Shown: in pieces, positions 53,806-62,010 of the stretch
Layout: every line of letters begins with the position of its first letter
Position numbering within the stretch: the stretch's first letter is position 1
Origin: Roseicella frigidaeris
Lineage (GTDB): Bacteria > Pseudomonadota > Alphaproteobacteria > Acetobacterales > Acetobacteraceae
Direction: 5' to 3'
Assembly: GCF_003258945.1 (NCBI RefSeq)
Contig: NZ_QLIX01000009.1
Span: 82,399 to 146,398, forward strand
DNA length: 64,000 nucleotides
Translations under genes and position numbers: made by a program
Notes under the pieces: model-generated
The model's database searches: none
Told to the model about the DNA's origin: nothing
The model's input: only the letters and a program-made list of their open reading frames with translations

Positions 53806-55083
53806 ATGGCCGAGGGCAAGACACGGCGCGGGATCATGCAGGCGGGCGGGATCGCCGCCGCCGGGCTGGCCACCGGGGGCGCCGGCGCGCCGGGCTATCC
53901 ACCTCCCTCGCCGCTCGATACCGGCGGCGTGCGGGAGGGGCGCGTCGCCTTCCCGCCCTGGCGCGGCGAGGCGGACCCGCCGGGCGAGCCGCCGCCGGCG
54001 CCGCTGCCGCCCGGGGAGCGGGTCGGCTTCGCCATCATCGGCCTCGGCCGCATCAGCCTCGAGCAGGTGCTGCCCGCCTTCGCCGAATGCCGCCTGGCGC
54101 GGCCGGTGGCGCTGGTCAGCGGCTCGCCGGAGAAGGCGGCGCTGGTGGCGCGGCAATGCGGCATCCGGCCCGAGGCGGTGCACCCTTACGCGCAATTCGA
54201 GCGTCTGCGCGACGATGCGGCGGTGCAGGCGGTCTACATCGCGCTCCCCAATGCCATGCACCGGGAGTTCGCCGAGCGCGCCGCGGCCATCGGCCGCCAT
54301 GTGCTGACCGAGAAGCCGATGGCGACGAACAGCGAGGATTGCGCGGCGATGATCGCCGCCTGCGCCCGCGCCGATGTCCGGCTGATGGTCGCCTATCGCT
54401 GCCAGTACGAGCTCGTGAACCGCGCCGCCATCCGCCTCGCCCAGTCGGGCGAGCTCGGGCGGCTGCGCTTCCTGCAGGCGATGAACCTGCAATCCAACGG
54501 CCCCGGGCCGCAATGGCGCTACAGCCGGCAGCTCGCCGGCGGCGGGGCGCTGCCGGATATCGGCCTCTACTGCCTCAACGCCGCCCGCTACCTCAGCGGC
54601 GAGGAGCCGGTCGAGGTGGTGGCGCAGGCCTGGAGCCCGCCCGGCGATGCCCGCTTCGCCGAGGTGGAGGAGAGCATGAGCTTCACGCTCCGCTTCGCCT
54701 CCGGCTTCCTGGCGCAGGCGCAGTCGAGCTACGGCGCCTATCAGGAGAAATCCTGCCGCCTTGCCGGCGAGCGCGGCAGCCTGCTGCTCGAGGACGCCTT
54801 CGCCTATCGCGGCCAGCGCCTGCGCCTGTTCCGGCGCGAGGGCGAGTCCGGCATCGACCAACGGGTGCAGATCCAGCCGCGCAACCAGTTCGCGCTCGAG
54901 CTCGATCACATGGCGCGGTGCGTGCGCGAGGCGCGGCGGCCGCACACGCCCGGCGAGGAAGGGCTGCGCGACCAGCAGATCATGGAGGCGATCGGCCGCT
55001 CGGCGCTGCATGGCCGGCCGGAGGCGATCCTGCCCCTGCCGGCGGACAGGCCGGTGCGGGGCCCCGCGCCCGATCCGGTATGA
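53806..55083 (+). CDS. Gfo/Idh/MocA family oxidoreductase with Tat-like signal
   Basis: A 425-residue NAD(P)-dependent enzyme with an N-terminal twin-arginine-like segment (KTRRGIMQAGGIAAAGLA), so probably exported folded, as in glucose-fructose oxidoreductase. VGFAIIGLGRISLEQVLPAF is the Rossmann motif, LTEKPMATNSEDCAAMIAAC the family EKP motif, and GGGALPDIGLYCLNAARYLS the catalytic region. GGCGGG lies just before the ATG at 53806. It is divergent from the MFS gene and followed by a small lipoprotein. Confidence 0.92.
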   Translation: MAEGKTRRGIMQAGGIAAAGLATGGAGAPGYPPPSPLDTGGVREGRVAFPPWRGEADPPGEPPPAPLPPGERVGFAIIGLGRISLEQVLPAFAECRLARPVALVSGSPEKAALVARQCGIRPEAVHPYAQFERLRDDAAVQAVYIALPNAMHREFAERAAAIGRHVLTEKPMATNSEDCAAMIAACARADVRLMVAYRCQYELVNRAAIRLAQSGELGRLRFLQAMNLQSNGPGPQWRYSRQLAGGGALPDIGLYCLNAARYLSGEEPVEVVAQAWSPPGDARFAEVEESMSFTLRFASGFLAQAQSSYGAYQEKSCRLAGERGSLLLEDAFAYRGQRLRLFRREGESGIDQRVQIQPRNQFALELDHMARCVREARRPHTPGEEGLRDQQIMEAIGRSALHGRPEAILPLPADRPVRGPAPDPV

Positions 55084-55159
55084 GACGGTGCTCGTGATGA
55101 CGCTTCAGGCGAACTCTCGCGCGCCTCGCACGCTTTCCCGCCAACGCAACGTGACGGAG

Positions 55160-55354
55160 ATGATGATGCGTGCGCTTACCCTCGTCCTGCCGGCCCTGCT
55201 GATGCTCGGCCTCGCCGCCTGCCAGCGGGAAGGCCCGGCCGAGCGCGCCGGCCGCAACCTCGACAAGGCAGGGCAGTCGGTGCGCGACGCCGTGGATCCG
55301 CCGAAGGGCCCGGTCGAGCGCCTCGGCCGCTCGGTGGACCGCGCGGTCAACTGA
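55160..55354 (+). CDS. Entericidin-like small lipoprotein
   Basis: A 64-residue protein with signal peptide MMMRALTLVLPALLMLGLAAC (in two parts MMMRALTLVLPALL and MLGLAAC, lipidated Cys at about 21). The mature part is short and amphipathic: QREGPAERAGRNLDKAGQSV and KGPVERLGRSVDRAVN repeat an ER-G-R-D pattern, similar to entericidins of toxin/antitoxin type lipoproteins. Three consecutive ATGs make the start uncertain; GGAG lies before the last. Role unknown. Confidence 0.65.
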   Translation: MMMRALTLVLPALLMLGLAACQREGPAERAGRNLDKAGQSVRDAVDPPKGPVERLGRSVDRAVN

Positions 55355-55359
55355 TCCGG

Positions 55360-55397
55360 CCGCCCGTCCGGTCCGGGTGCCGGCACCCGGATGGGCG
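55360..55397. terminator. Bidirectional terminator-like palindrome
   Basis: CCGGGTGC-CGGCACCCGG forms a perfect 18-bp palindrome (55373-55390) with outer CCGCCC/GGGCGG pairing. It lies between the entericidin-like gene and the convergent receiver gene. There is no T-run, so it may slow rather than end transcription. It differs from modules A-D. Confidence 0.4.
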
Positions 55398-55426
55398 GGC
55401 TACCGGGGCGGCGACCGGCACGTCAG

Positions 55427-55849
55427 TCAGACATGCCGGTCCGCATCGCCGGCCCGCAGCAGCGGCTCATGTCCGGCATCCGGGCCGATCATGTCGTGCA
55501 GCACCGCCGCGGCGAGGGACGGCGTGAAGGGCTTGGCGAGGAAGCGGGAGCCATCCACCGCCTGCCCCTCCTCCGCGCCGCCATAGCGGCCGGAGGCGTA
55601 GACGACGGGCAGCTGCGGCCGGATCACCCGCGCCGCCCGGGCCAGCGCGAAGCCGTCCGAGCCGCCTGGCAGGTTGATGTCGGTCAGCATGGCGGCGATG
55701 TCGCCTCGGTCGCAGACCAGCGTCAGCGCCTCCTTCGCATCGGCCGCCTCCAGCACCTCGAAGCCGCCATCGCTCAGCGCATCCACCAGTGTAAGGCGAA
55801 CAAGAAAATCATCCTCGACCACGAGCAGCACGGGTGGTTCGGCCTGCAT
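55427..55849 (-). CDS. Single-domain response regulator (receiver)
   Basis: A CheY-like receiver of 140 residues with no output domain. The acidic pair is E12-D13-D14 (VVEDDFLV), the phosphoacceptor D57 in LTDINLPG, S86 in YASGR, and K106 in FLAKPF. It resembles the receiver at 25.2 kb. No kinase is adjacent. Confidence 0.9.
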   Translation of the reverse strand: MQAEPPVLLVVEDDFLVRLTLVDALSDGGFEVLEAADAKEALTLVCDRGDIAAMLTDINLPGGSDGFALARAARVIRPQLPVVYASGRYGGAEEGQAVDGSRFLAKPFTPSLAAAVLHDMIGPDAGHEPLLRAGDADRHV

Positions 55850-56403
55850 TCCCTGGGTTCCCCCTGCCTCGCCCTAGGCAAGCGCCGTTATCCGGCTCCG
55901 TTGCCCTTCGGCGGTGTGACGAGCGCGTGACTGCGCCGCCACCTCTGCGTCCATTGCATGATCGAAAAATCGGCTCCGAAGGCTATCCGCTGCCAGGCCG
56001 AAGGCGACATGTCGCCGCTTTTCAGCCTCTCTTCAGCAAACTTACGGATAACTTTCTATGGCATGAGCGCGTCGCGTGCATCCTCACGCTCGTGTACTCT
56101 TAAGAAGATGTGATCCTGCCGCTCTTCCCGCATGTGTGGTGCATGCCGCGCGACGATTGCAGTGCATCAATTCGGGACGAGCGCGTCACCGCATGAGATC
56201 GCGCCCCTCCCCGCGCCGCCGCCCCGATCCCTCCGGCGTCCGCGGTGACGATGGCGAGACAATGCGTTTTTAGGTATAAATTCGCTCTCGAACCTGGTGC
56301 GGTACCGGATGATGCGACCAGCAGGCGCGTCGCGCTGGGGTGCCGCACGCGGACCAACCCCCGGCCATCCCAGCTCAGCTTCCACGGGCCGCGCGCGCCC
56401 GGG
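55850..56403. other. 554-bp region without a supported gene
   Basis: AT-richer than the surroundings, particularly 55940-56110 and 56255-56290. A TATAAAT-like box in AGGTATAAATTCGC near 56271-56284 could be a promoter -10 for the + strand. Short ORFs on both strands are not convincing. It may hold the promoters of the receiver gene and of the genes beyond. Confidence 0.4.
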
Positions 56404-56883
56404 TCAGCCGGTCTCGCGGCGATGCAACTGCACGCAGAGGGGCACGGCCGGCGCCGCCGGCCCGCGCGGCCGCGCCGCGACGCGGCGCCGGCCGGCGGCA
56501 GGCGCCGCGTCCCGGCGCAGGCCGGTCAGGCAGGGCTGGCGCGGCGCCTGCACCACCGGCGCCAGTCGGAAGGCATGGGTGATGCGCGGCACCGCCGCCG
56601 GCTCCTCTGGGAGACTGGGCGGCAGGCTGGGCAGCAGCCGTGGGGCCGCCCGTCGCGCCGGCGGGCGGTGCGGCGTGGCCTTGACCAGCACCGGGGCCCC
56701 GGCGGCCTGCGCTCCGCCGCCCAGCGGCAGGAGGGGCAGCAGCAGCGCCGCCGCGGCGAGCAGCAGCACCCCGGCCCCGCGCGCGCCGGGCTTCGGGCGC
56801 GGGGGCGCCGCAGCGGAACGCCGGGCCCCGTTCTCCGCCCCGTTCGCCGCCCCGTTCTCTGGCCAGGCCATGGCAGACGTCAT
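56404..56883 (-). CDS. Hypothetical membrane-anchored protein, proline/alanine-rich
   Basis: A 159-residue ORF with an N-terminal AENGARRSAAAPPRPKPGAR segment and one hydrophobic stretch (GVLLLAAAALLLPLLPLGG, about residues 38-56) that could be an anchor. The rest is proline- and arginine-rich (PSLPPSLPEEPAAVPR). Composition is not typical of a folded domain, so it may not be a gene; several overlapping frames are also open. It is divergent from the Bug gene at 57014. Confidence 0.35.
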   Translation of the reverse strand: MTSAMAWPENGAANGAENGARRSAAAPPRPKPGARGAGVLLLAAAALLLPLLPLGGGAQAAGAPVLVKATPHRPPARRAAPRLLPSLPPSLPEEPAAVPRITHAFRLAPVVQAPRQPCLTGLRRDAAPAAGRRRVAARPRGPAAPAVPLCVQLHRRETG

Positions 56884-57013
56884 CGCCGCCGGCTATCACG
56901 CGGGCCGGCCAGGGGCAATCGCGGCGTTCCGCCCGGCGGGGGCGCCGCCATCCCGGCCGCCGCAAATCCGACCAGATGCGCCGGCACCCTGCCGCGGAGT
57001 TCGGAGTGAAGCC

Positions 57014-58009
57014 ATGCGCCGCCTGTCCCGCCGCGCCCTCGCCGCGACCCTGCCGGGCCTCGCCGCCTCGCCGGGCCGGGCACAGCCGGTGGCGGCGGCC
57101 TATCCGGCGGCGCCGATCACCCTGGTCTCCCCCTTCTCGCCCGGCGGCGCGGCCGACCTGGCGGCCCGGCTGCTCGCCCGCCACGCCCCGCCCCACCTGC
57201 CGAATCGGCAGGCGCTGCTGCTGGTCGAGAACCGGGCCGGCGCCTCGGGCGCCGTCGGCACGCAATTCGTCCACCGGGCGAAGCCCGACGGGCTGACCCT
57301 GCTGCTGGCGCGGGTCGCCTCCGCCGCCATCCTGCCGGCCATCGATATCCGCACGCCCTATGCCTGGGACGAGTTCACCATGCTCGGCCTGCTGGAGGAC
57401 ACGCCCTTCGTCGTCTGCGTCCGCGCCGACGCGCCCTGGGACCGGCTGCAGGACCTGCTGATCGTGCTGCGCGAGCAGCCGGGGCGGATCGCCTTCTCCA
57501 CCACCGGGCCGGCGACGATCCAGGATCTCGGCATGCGCCACCTCTTCGCCACCGCCGGCCTGCCGATCGATGCCGGGCTCGCCATGCCCTTCCGCGGCGG
57601 CGGCGAGGCGGTGGCCGCGCTGCTGGACGGCCGGGTGCAGCTGCTCGGCACCAATCTGAACGAGGCCTTGCCGGCGCTGCAGGATGGCCGGCTGCGCGGC
57701 CTCGTCATCGGCACCCCGGAGCGGCTGCGGGTCCTGCCGGCCGTGCCCACGGCGCGGGAGGTCGAGCTGCCCGCCCTGGTCGGCGTGACCGGCTGGAGCG
57801 CGCTCTTCGCCCCGCCGGCGCTGGCGGAGCCGGCGAGCCAGGCCTGGGTCGCCGCCCTCGCCGCCCTGCGCGGCGACGCCGCCTGGCAGGCGGCGGTGCG
57901 GACCACCGGCGGCATCCCGCGGCTGCTGCCGCCCGAGGCCACCCGCGACTATGTCCGCAGCCAGGTCGCGCTCTACCGCGAGCTCGGCCGGCGGCTCGGG
58001 CTCATCTGA
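57014..58009 (+). CDS. Bug/TctC family substrate-binding protein
   Basis: Periplasmic receptor, 331 residues. The signal peptide MRRLSRRALAATLPGLAASP leads to GRAQ. PITLVSPFSPGGAADLAARL, ALLLVENRAGASGAVGTQFV, RIAFSTTGPATIQDLGMRHL and AMPFRGGGEAVAALLDG are the family landmarks. It is the last of the six Bug receptors in the window and is followed by a nitroreductase 102 bp later in the same direction. Ligand unknown. Confidence 0.9.
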   Translation: MRRLSRRALAATLPGLAASPGRAQPVAAAYPAAPITLVSPFSPGGAADLAARLLARHAPPHLPNRQALLLVENRAGASGAVGTQFVHRAKPDGLTLLLARVASAAILPAIDIRTPYAWDEFTMLGLLEDTPFVVCVRADAPWDRLQDLLIVLREQPGRIAFSTTGPATIQDLGMRHLFATAGLPIDAGLAMPFRGGGEAVAALLDGRVQLLGTNLNEALPALQDGRLRGLVIGTPERLRVLPAVPTAREVELPALVGVTGWSALFAPPALAEPASQAWVAALAALRGDAAWQAAVRTTGGIPRLLPPEATRDYVRSQVALYRELGRRLGLI

Positions 58010-58111
58010 CCGCGCCGCGCCGGGGGGGGGCGTTCAGCCGCCGGCGCAACCGCGATAGGCTGCGGCGACGGGCGCCCGGCGGATGGGCGCGGGCGGAGAG
58101 GAGTGCGGGCG

Positions 58112-58948
58112 ATGGATGGAACGACCGGGGCGGAGACCCTGCAGGCTTCGGCGCTCGCGGCGCGCTACGGCGCGGCGGCGCCGCCCGCCGGCCCCTGGAA
58201 CGCCACCATCGCCGGGCTGCTCGGGCACCGCTCGGTGCGCGGCTACCGCCCCGACCCGCTGCCCGCCGGCACGCTGGAGACGCTGGTCGCGGCGGCGCAA
58301 TCCGCCGCCACCTCCTCCAACCTGCAGACCTGGTCGGTGGTGACGGTCGAGGATCCGGCGACGCGCGCGGCGATGGCCGAGATCGCCGGCGGCCAGGCGC
58401 ATATCGCCGAATGCCCGCTCTTCCTCGTATTCCTCGCCGATGTCTCGCGCAACCAGCGCCTGGGCGAGGCCGAGGCGCGGGCGCTGGAGGGCCTCCCCTA
58501 TCTCGAGACCTTCCTCGTCGCCGCCATCGACGCGGCGCTGGCGGCGCAGAACGCCGTGGTCGCGGCGGAGAGCCTCGGCCTGGCGACGGTCTATATCGGG
58601 GCGCTGCGCAACGACCCGGCCCGGGTCGCCGCGTTGCTCGGCCTGCCGCCCGGCGCGGCCGGCGTCTTCGGCCTCTGCGTCGGCTATCCGAAGCCCGGGG
58701 CGGAGGGCGAGGTGAAGCCGCGCCTGCCGCAGGCCGTGGTGCTGCATCGCGGCCGCTACGACGCCGCGGCGGAGCCGGCGGCGCGCCGGGCCTACGATGC
58801 CGAGATGACCGGCTTCTCGCGGCGGAACGAGATGGCGGCGGATAGCTGGACGCAGCGGGTGATCGCCCGGATCGGCACCGTCCGGGCGCTGCGCGGCCGC
58901 GACCGCCTCGCCGCCACGCTGCGCAGCCTCGGCTTCCCGCTGCGCTGA
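58112..58948 (+). CDS. NfsA-type nitroreductase/NADPH-dependent oxidoreductase
   Basis: FMN protein of 278 residues. LLGHRSVRGYRPDPLPAGTL is the N-terminal signature, AAQSAATSSNLQTWSVVTVE binds FMN, NAVVAAESLGLATVYIGALR and GVFGLCVGYPKPGAEGEVKP follow, with RAYDAEMTGFSRRNEMAADS near the end. The product reduces nitroaromatics, quinones or flavins. The ATG at 58112 has GAGGAG upstream; a GTG at 58103 is possible. It follows a Bug receptor and is convergent with a DUF3072 gene. Confidence 0.92.
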   Translation: MDGTTGAETLQASALAARYGAAAPPAGPWNATIAGLLGHRSVRGYRPDPLPAGTLETLVAAAQSAATSSNLQTWSVVTVEDPATRAAMAEIAGGQAHIAECPLFLVFLADVSRNQRLGEAEARALEGLPYLETFLVAAIDAALAAQNAVVAAESLGLATVYIGALRNDPARVAALLGLPPGAAGVFGLCVGYPKPGAEGEVKPRLPQAVVLHRGRYDAAAEPAARRAYDAEMTGFSRRNEMAADSWTQRVIARIGTVRALRGRDRLAATLRSLGFPLR

Positions 58949-58959
58949 GCCGGCCGGGC

Positions 58960-59042
58960 CGCTTCCCGGTCGAGCGTTTCCACCCGGCCGGGATCGGCTC
59001 TGGACCGCGATCCGCTCACGCGGGTTCGCGGGCCATGGCCTA
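58960..59042. repeat. Module C-type element between the nitroreductase and DUF3072 genes
   Basis: GGACCGCGATCCGC (59002-59015) pairs with GCGGGTTCGCGG-type sequence, and CCATGGCC follows. It shares TCCGCTCACGCGGGTTCGCG-like parts with the module at 19786-19819. The CTA at 59040-59042 is the stop of the minus-strand gene, next to GGCCATGGCC. Confidence 0.55.
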
Positions 59043-59282
59043 ACGGCCGCGCCCGGTCTTCTCCTGCAGCGCGTCGATGCGGCGGGAGGCCTCGGCCTTG
59101 GTGAGCTCGGGGTCGAAGGCCTCGCCCGCCTCCTCGCTCAGCGTCTTCAGGTAGCTCGCCTGGGCGCCGGTCATGCGCTCCTCCCCGGTGGTCCAGTCCG
59201 CCGGGTCCTTGATGGTGTTGGAGCCGGGCTCCGGATCGCGCTTCGGGTTCTCGTCCTGTTGCGGCTGCGGCTGCTTCGCCAT
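59040..59282 (-). CDS. DUF3072 domain-containing protein
   Basis: An 80-residue protein: NTIKDPADWTTGEERMTGAQ, ASYLKTLSEEAGEAFDPELT and KAEASRRIDALQEKTGRGR are the DUF3072 signature. Small acidic/basic helical protein of unknown function. The N-terminal PQPQQDENPKRDPEPGSN is probably disordered. It stands alone and its stop lies next to repeat module C. Confidence 0.9.
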   Translation of the reverse strand: MAKQPQPQQDENPKRDPEPGSNTIKDPADWTTGEERMTGAQASYLKTLSEEAGEAFDPELTKAEASRRIDALQEKTGRGR

Positions 59283-59486
59283 GTCGGATCTCCTGCCATG
59301 GGCGGTCTGTTCGCTTAACGTTCACGCAGACACCCTGGTTCCGACCCGGCCGCGCCGCCATATGCTGCAATGCAGCATGACATTTGCCGCATTGCAGCGA
59401 ACCCCTCGGCCCATCGGCACGCTGAGGCCCGCGGCTGCTCCCCTAGCCCCATGCCCCGGGCCGCGGCCCCTGGAAGGACCTCGACC

Positions 59487-60614
59487 TTGTCCCAGCCCCG
59501 ATTCGACCTTGCCGACCTGGTCCGGCGCAGCCAGGCGATGGCGCGCGGCGCCGGCCTCGGCGGCTTCGCCGGCCCGCCGGATGTCGGCGCCCTGCGGGAG
59601 GTGCCGGAATTCGGCAGCAATCCCGGGCAGCTCCGCATGCTGGATTACGTGCCCGATGGCCTGCCGCCCGGGGCGCCCCTCGTCCTGGTCCTGCATGGCT
59701 GCGGCCAGACCGCCGCCGGCTACGACCGCGGCAGCGGCTGGTCGCAGCTGGCGGCACGGCACGGCTTCGCCCTGCTCTTCCCCGAGCAGCGCCCGGCCAA
59801 CAACCCCAATCGCTGCTTCAACTGGTTCGAGCCGGGCGACACCCGGCGCGAGGGCGGCGAGGCGGCCTCGATCGCGCAGATGCTGGAGGCGATGCTGGCG
59901 CGGCACCGGCTGGACCCGGCCCGGGTCTTCGTCACCGGCCTCTCGGCCGGCGGCGCCATGGCCTCGGCGATGCTCGCCACCCATCCCGAGCGCTTCGCCG
60001 CCGGCGCCATCATCGCCGGCCTGCCCTATGGCGCGGCGCAGTCCATCCCGGAGGCCTTCGAGGCCATGGCCACCGGCCGCCCCCGCCCGGCCGCGGCCTG
60101 GGCCGAGGCGGTGCGGCACGCCTCGCCGCATCGCGGCCCCTGGCCGCGCCTCTCCATCTGGCAGGGCAGCGCCGATGCCACGGTGCGGCCGGTCAATGCC
60201 GAGCAGATCCTGGCGCAGTGGCTCGGCCTGCACGGCCCGGCCATCGCCGCCGAGGCCGAGTCCGCGCCCGGGCCGGGGCACCGCCTCCGCCTCTGGCGCG
60301 GCCCGGATGGCAGGCCGCTGCTCGAGCTGCACCTGATCGAGGGCATGGGGCATGGCGTGCCGATCGCGCCGGGGACCGCGGCGCCCGCCTCGGGCGAGCC
60401 GCCGCTCGGCGAGGCCGGGCCCTACATGCTCGATGTCGGCATCGCCTCGACCGCGGCGATCGCCGGCTTCTTCGGCCTGGTCGGCGCGACGCCGGCCGCG
60501 GGCGGGGCCGCCGGCCCGGCGCCCGGGCCCGCCGCCCCGGGGCTGCTCGGCCGGCTCGATCCGCGGCCGCTTCTGCACCGCCTGTTGCGGGCGACGGGGC
60601 TGCTGGACCGCTGA
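59487..60614 (+). CDS. PHB depolymerase family esterase
   Basis: Alpha/beta hydrolase of 375 residues. LVLVLHGCGQTAAGYDRGSG is the oxyanion region, the nucleophile S153 is in VTGLSAGGAM, and ADATVRPVNAEQIL and HLIEGMGHGVPI carry the acid and His. These enzymes cleave short-chain polyhydroxybutyrate or feruloyl esters; there is no signal peptide, so it is probably intracellular. I chose the TTG at 59487 because of GGAAGG 8 nt upstream; an ATG at 59451 would add 12 residues. Confidence 0.9.
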   Translation: MSQPRFDLADLVRRSQAMARGAGLGGFAGPPDVGALREVPEFGSNPGQLRMLDYVPDGLPPGAPLVLVLHGCGQTAAGYDRGSGWSQLAARHGFALLFPEQRPANNPNRCFNWFEPGDTRREGGEAASIAQMLEAMLARHRLDPARVFVTGLSAGGAMASAMLATHPERFAAGAIIAGLPYGAAQSIPEAFEAMATGRPRPAAAWAEAVRHASPHRGPWPRLSIWQGSADATVRPVNAEQILAQWLGLHGPAIAAEAESAPGPGHRLRLWRGPDGRPLLELHLIEGMGHGVPIAPGTAAPASGEPPLGEAGPYMLDVGIASTAAIAGFFGLVGATPAAGGAAGPAPGPAAPGLLGRLDPRPLLHRLLRATGLLDR

Positions 60615-60657
60615 CGCGGCCCCGCGCATCCTGCGCGGCATCCTCGGAGGCAGACCC

Positions 60658-61605
60658 ATGGAGCACCGCACCCTCGGCCGCAGCGGCCTCACCGTCCCGC
60701 CCATCGTCTTCGGCGGCAACGTCTTCGGCTGGACGCTCGACAAGGCGGCCTCGCACCGCATCCTCGACCAGCTCGTCGAGGTCGGGCTCACCGCGATCGA
60801 CACCGCCGACATGTACTCCGTCTGGGCGCCGGGGAATCAGGGCGGCGAGAGCGAGAGCATCATCGGCGAGTGGCTCGCCGCGCGCGGCAACCGCAGCAAG
60901 GTCACGATCTTCACCAAGGTCGGCATGAAGATGGGCAGCGGCGAGGAGGGGCTGTCGCCGGCCTGGATCAGGAAGGAGGTCGAAGCCTCCCTCAAGCGTC
61001 TCAGGACCGACGTGATCGATCTCTACCAGGCGCACAGGGACGATCCGGAAACGCCGCTCGAGGACACGCTCGGCGCCTTCGCCGAGCTGGTGAAGGCCGG
61101 CAAGGTGCGGGCGATCGGCGCCTCCAACTACACCGCGCCGCGGCTGCGGCAGGCGCTCGAGACCAGCGCCCGGCTCGGCCTGCCGCGCTACGAATCGCTG
61201 CAGCCGCACTACAACCTGATGGAGCGCGCCGGCTTCGAGGCGGAGCTCGGCCCGCTCTGCGAGAAGGAGGGGCTCGGCGTCATCAATTACTACGCGCTGG
61301 CCTCCGGCTTCCTCTCGGGCAAGTACCGGTCGGAGGCGGATTTCGGCAAGAGCGCCCGCGGCGGCGGCATGGCGAAATACCTGACGCCGCGCGGCAAGGC
61401 GGTGCTGGGCGCGCTCGACGCCATCGCCGGCGAGCTCTCGGCGACGCCGGCGCAGGTGGCGCTCGCCTGGCTGCGCGCCAAGCCCGCCGTCACCGCGCCG
61501 ATCGCCAGCGCGACCAGCGCCGAACAGGTGGCGGATCTGGTCAAGGCGGCGACGCTGGTGCTGCCGGCCGAGGCGGTGGCGCGGCTCGACGAGGCGAGCG
61601 CCTGA
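60658..61605 (+). CDS. Aldo/keto reductase
   Basis: NADPH-dependent TIM-barrel enzyme, 315 residues. LGRSGLTVPPIVFGGNVFGW opens the barrel, the catalytic Tyr is in AIDTADMYSVW and the Asp before it, VDLYQAHRDDP-type sequence appears as IDLYQAHRDDPETP, and the cofactor-binding region is NYYALASGFLSGKYR. It resembles YghZ/Tas-type reductases. GGAGG lies 9 nt upstream of the ATG. It is followed by a perfect hairpin. Confidence 0.93.
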   Translation: MEHRTLGRSGLTVPPIVFGGNVFGWTLDKAASHRILDQLVEVGLTAIDTADMYSVWAPGNQGGESESIIGEWLAARGNRSKVTIFTKVGMKMGSGEEGLSPAWIRKEVEASLKRLRTDVIDLYQAHRDDPETPLEDTLGAFAELVKAGKVRAIGASNYTAPRLRQALETSARLGLPRYESLQPHYNLMERAGFEAELGPLCEKEGLGVINYYALASGFLSGKYRSEADFGKSARGGGMAKYLTPRGKAVLGALDAIAGELSATPAQVALAWLRAKPAVTAPIASATSAEQVADLVKAATLVLPAEAVARLDEASA

Positions 61606-61625
61606 CCCTCCCGATGCCGACGCTC

Positions 61626-61651
61626 CCGATCCGGCGGCAGCGCCGGATCGG
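61626..61651 (+). terminator. Perfect hairpin after the aldo/keto reductase
   Basis: An 11-bp stem CCGATCCGGCG / CGCCGGATCGG with loop GCAG, 20 bp after the stop. No T-run follows, so its terminator strength is uncertain. Confidence 0.45.
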
Positions 61652-61716
61652 ATGACGATGCGGACCACGTGGCCGCGTCACGCGCATCACCACGCGGCCG
61701 CGCGACGTTCTTGACC

Positions 61717-61824
61717 GCGCGGCCAAGCCGCTTTTCTCCGCGCGGCCGAGCCGCTTTTCTCCGCGCGGCCGAGCTATTTTTCTCCCGCGCGGCCGAGCCA
61801 TTTTTCTCCCGCGCGGCCGAGCCG
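61717..61824 (+). repeat. Tandem array of terminator-like hairpin units
   Basis: Four units of 23-24 bp plus a partial fifth: 61717-61739, 61740-61762, 61763-61786, 61787-61810 and 61811-61824. Each begins GCGCGGCC(G/A)AGC. Units 1 and 2 contain GCGGC-NNN-GCCGC followed by TTTTC, a minimal terminator. Units 3 and 4 have a longer T-run (ATTTTTC) but a shorter stem, and the last has the stem without T's. The 405-bp gap holding the array has no gene I can support. Confidence 0.7.
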
Positions 61825-62010
61825 CGACGCAAGCCGCCGGCAGCGGCGCCGGCATCGCGGACGCGTCGCCGCACGGCGCGCGGCACGGCGGCGAAAGCGC
61901 GAGCGATGCCGCACGCTTTCGGGAGAAGCCGGCGTCATTGCCGCGTCGCGCCCGAACTGCCTCCCCGTCCGGCCTGTTGGCACGCGGTCACCCGCATCCA
62001 GGACGCCCGC

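Noticed and set aside
61290-61886. Lysine/arginine-repeat ORFs (RPRGRK and AREKN patterns) on the minus strand upstream of the catalase
   Set aside because: They are translations of the 23-24 bp tandem DNA array and the end of the aldo/keto reductase gene; the repeats explain the pattern.
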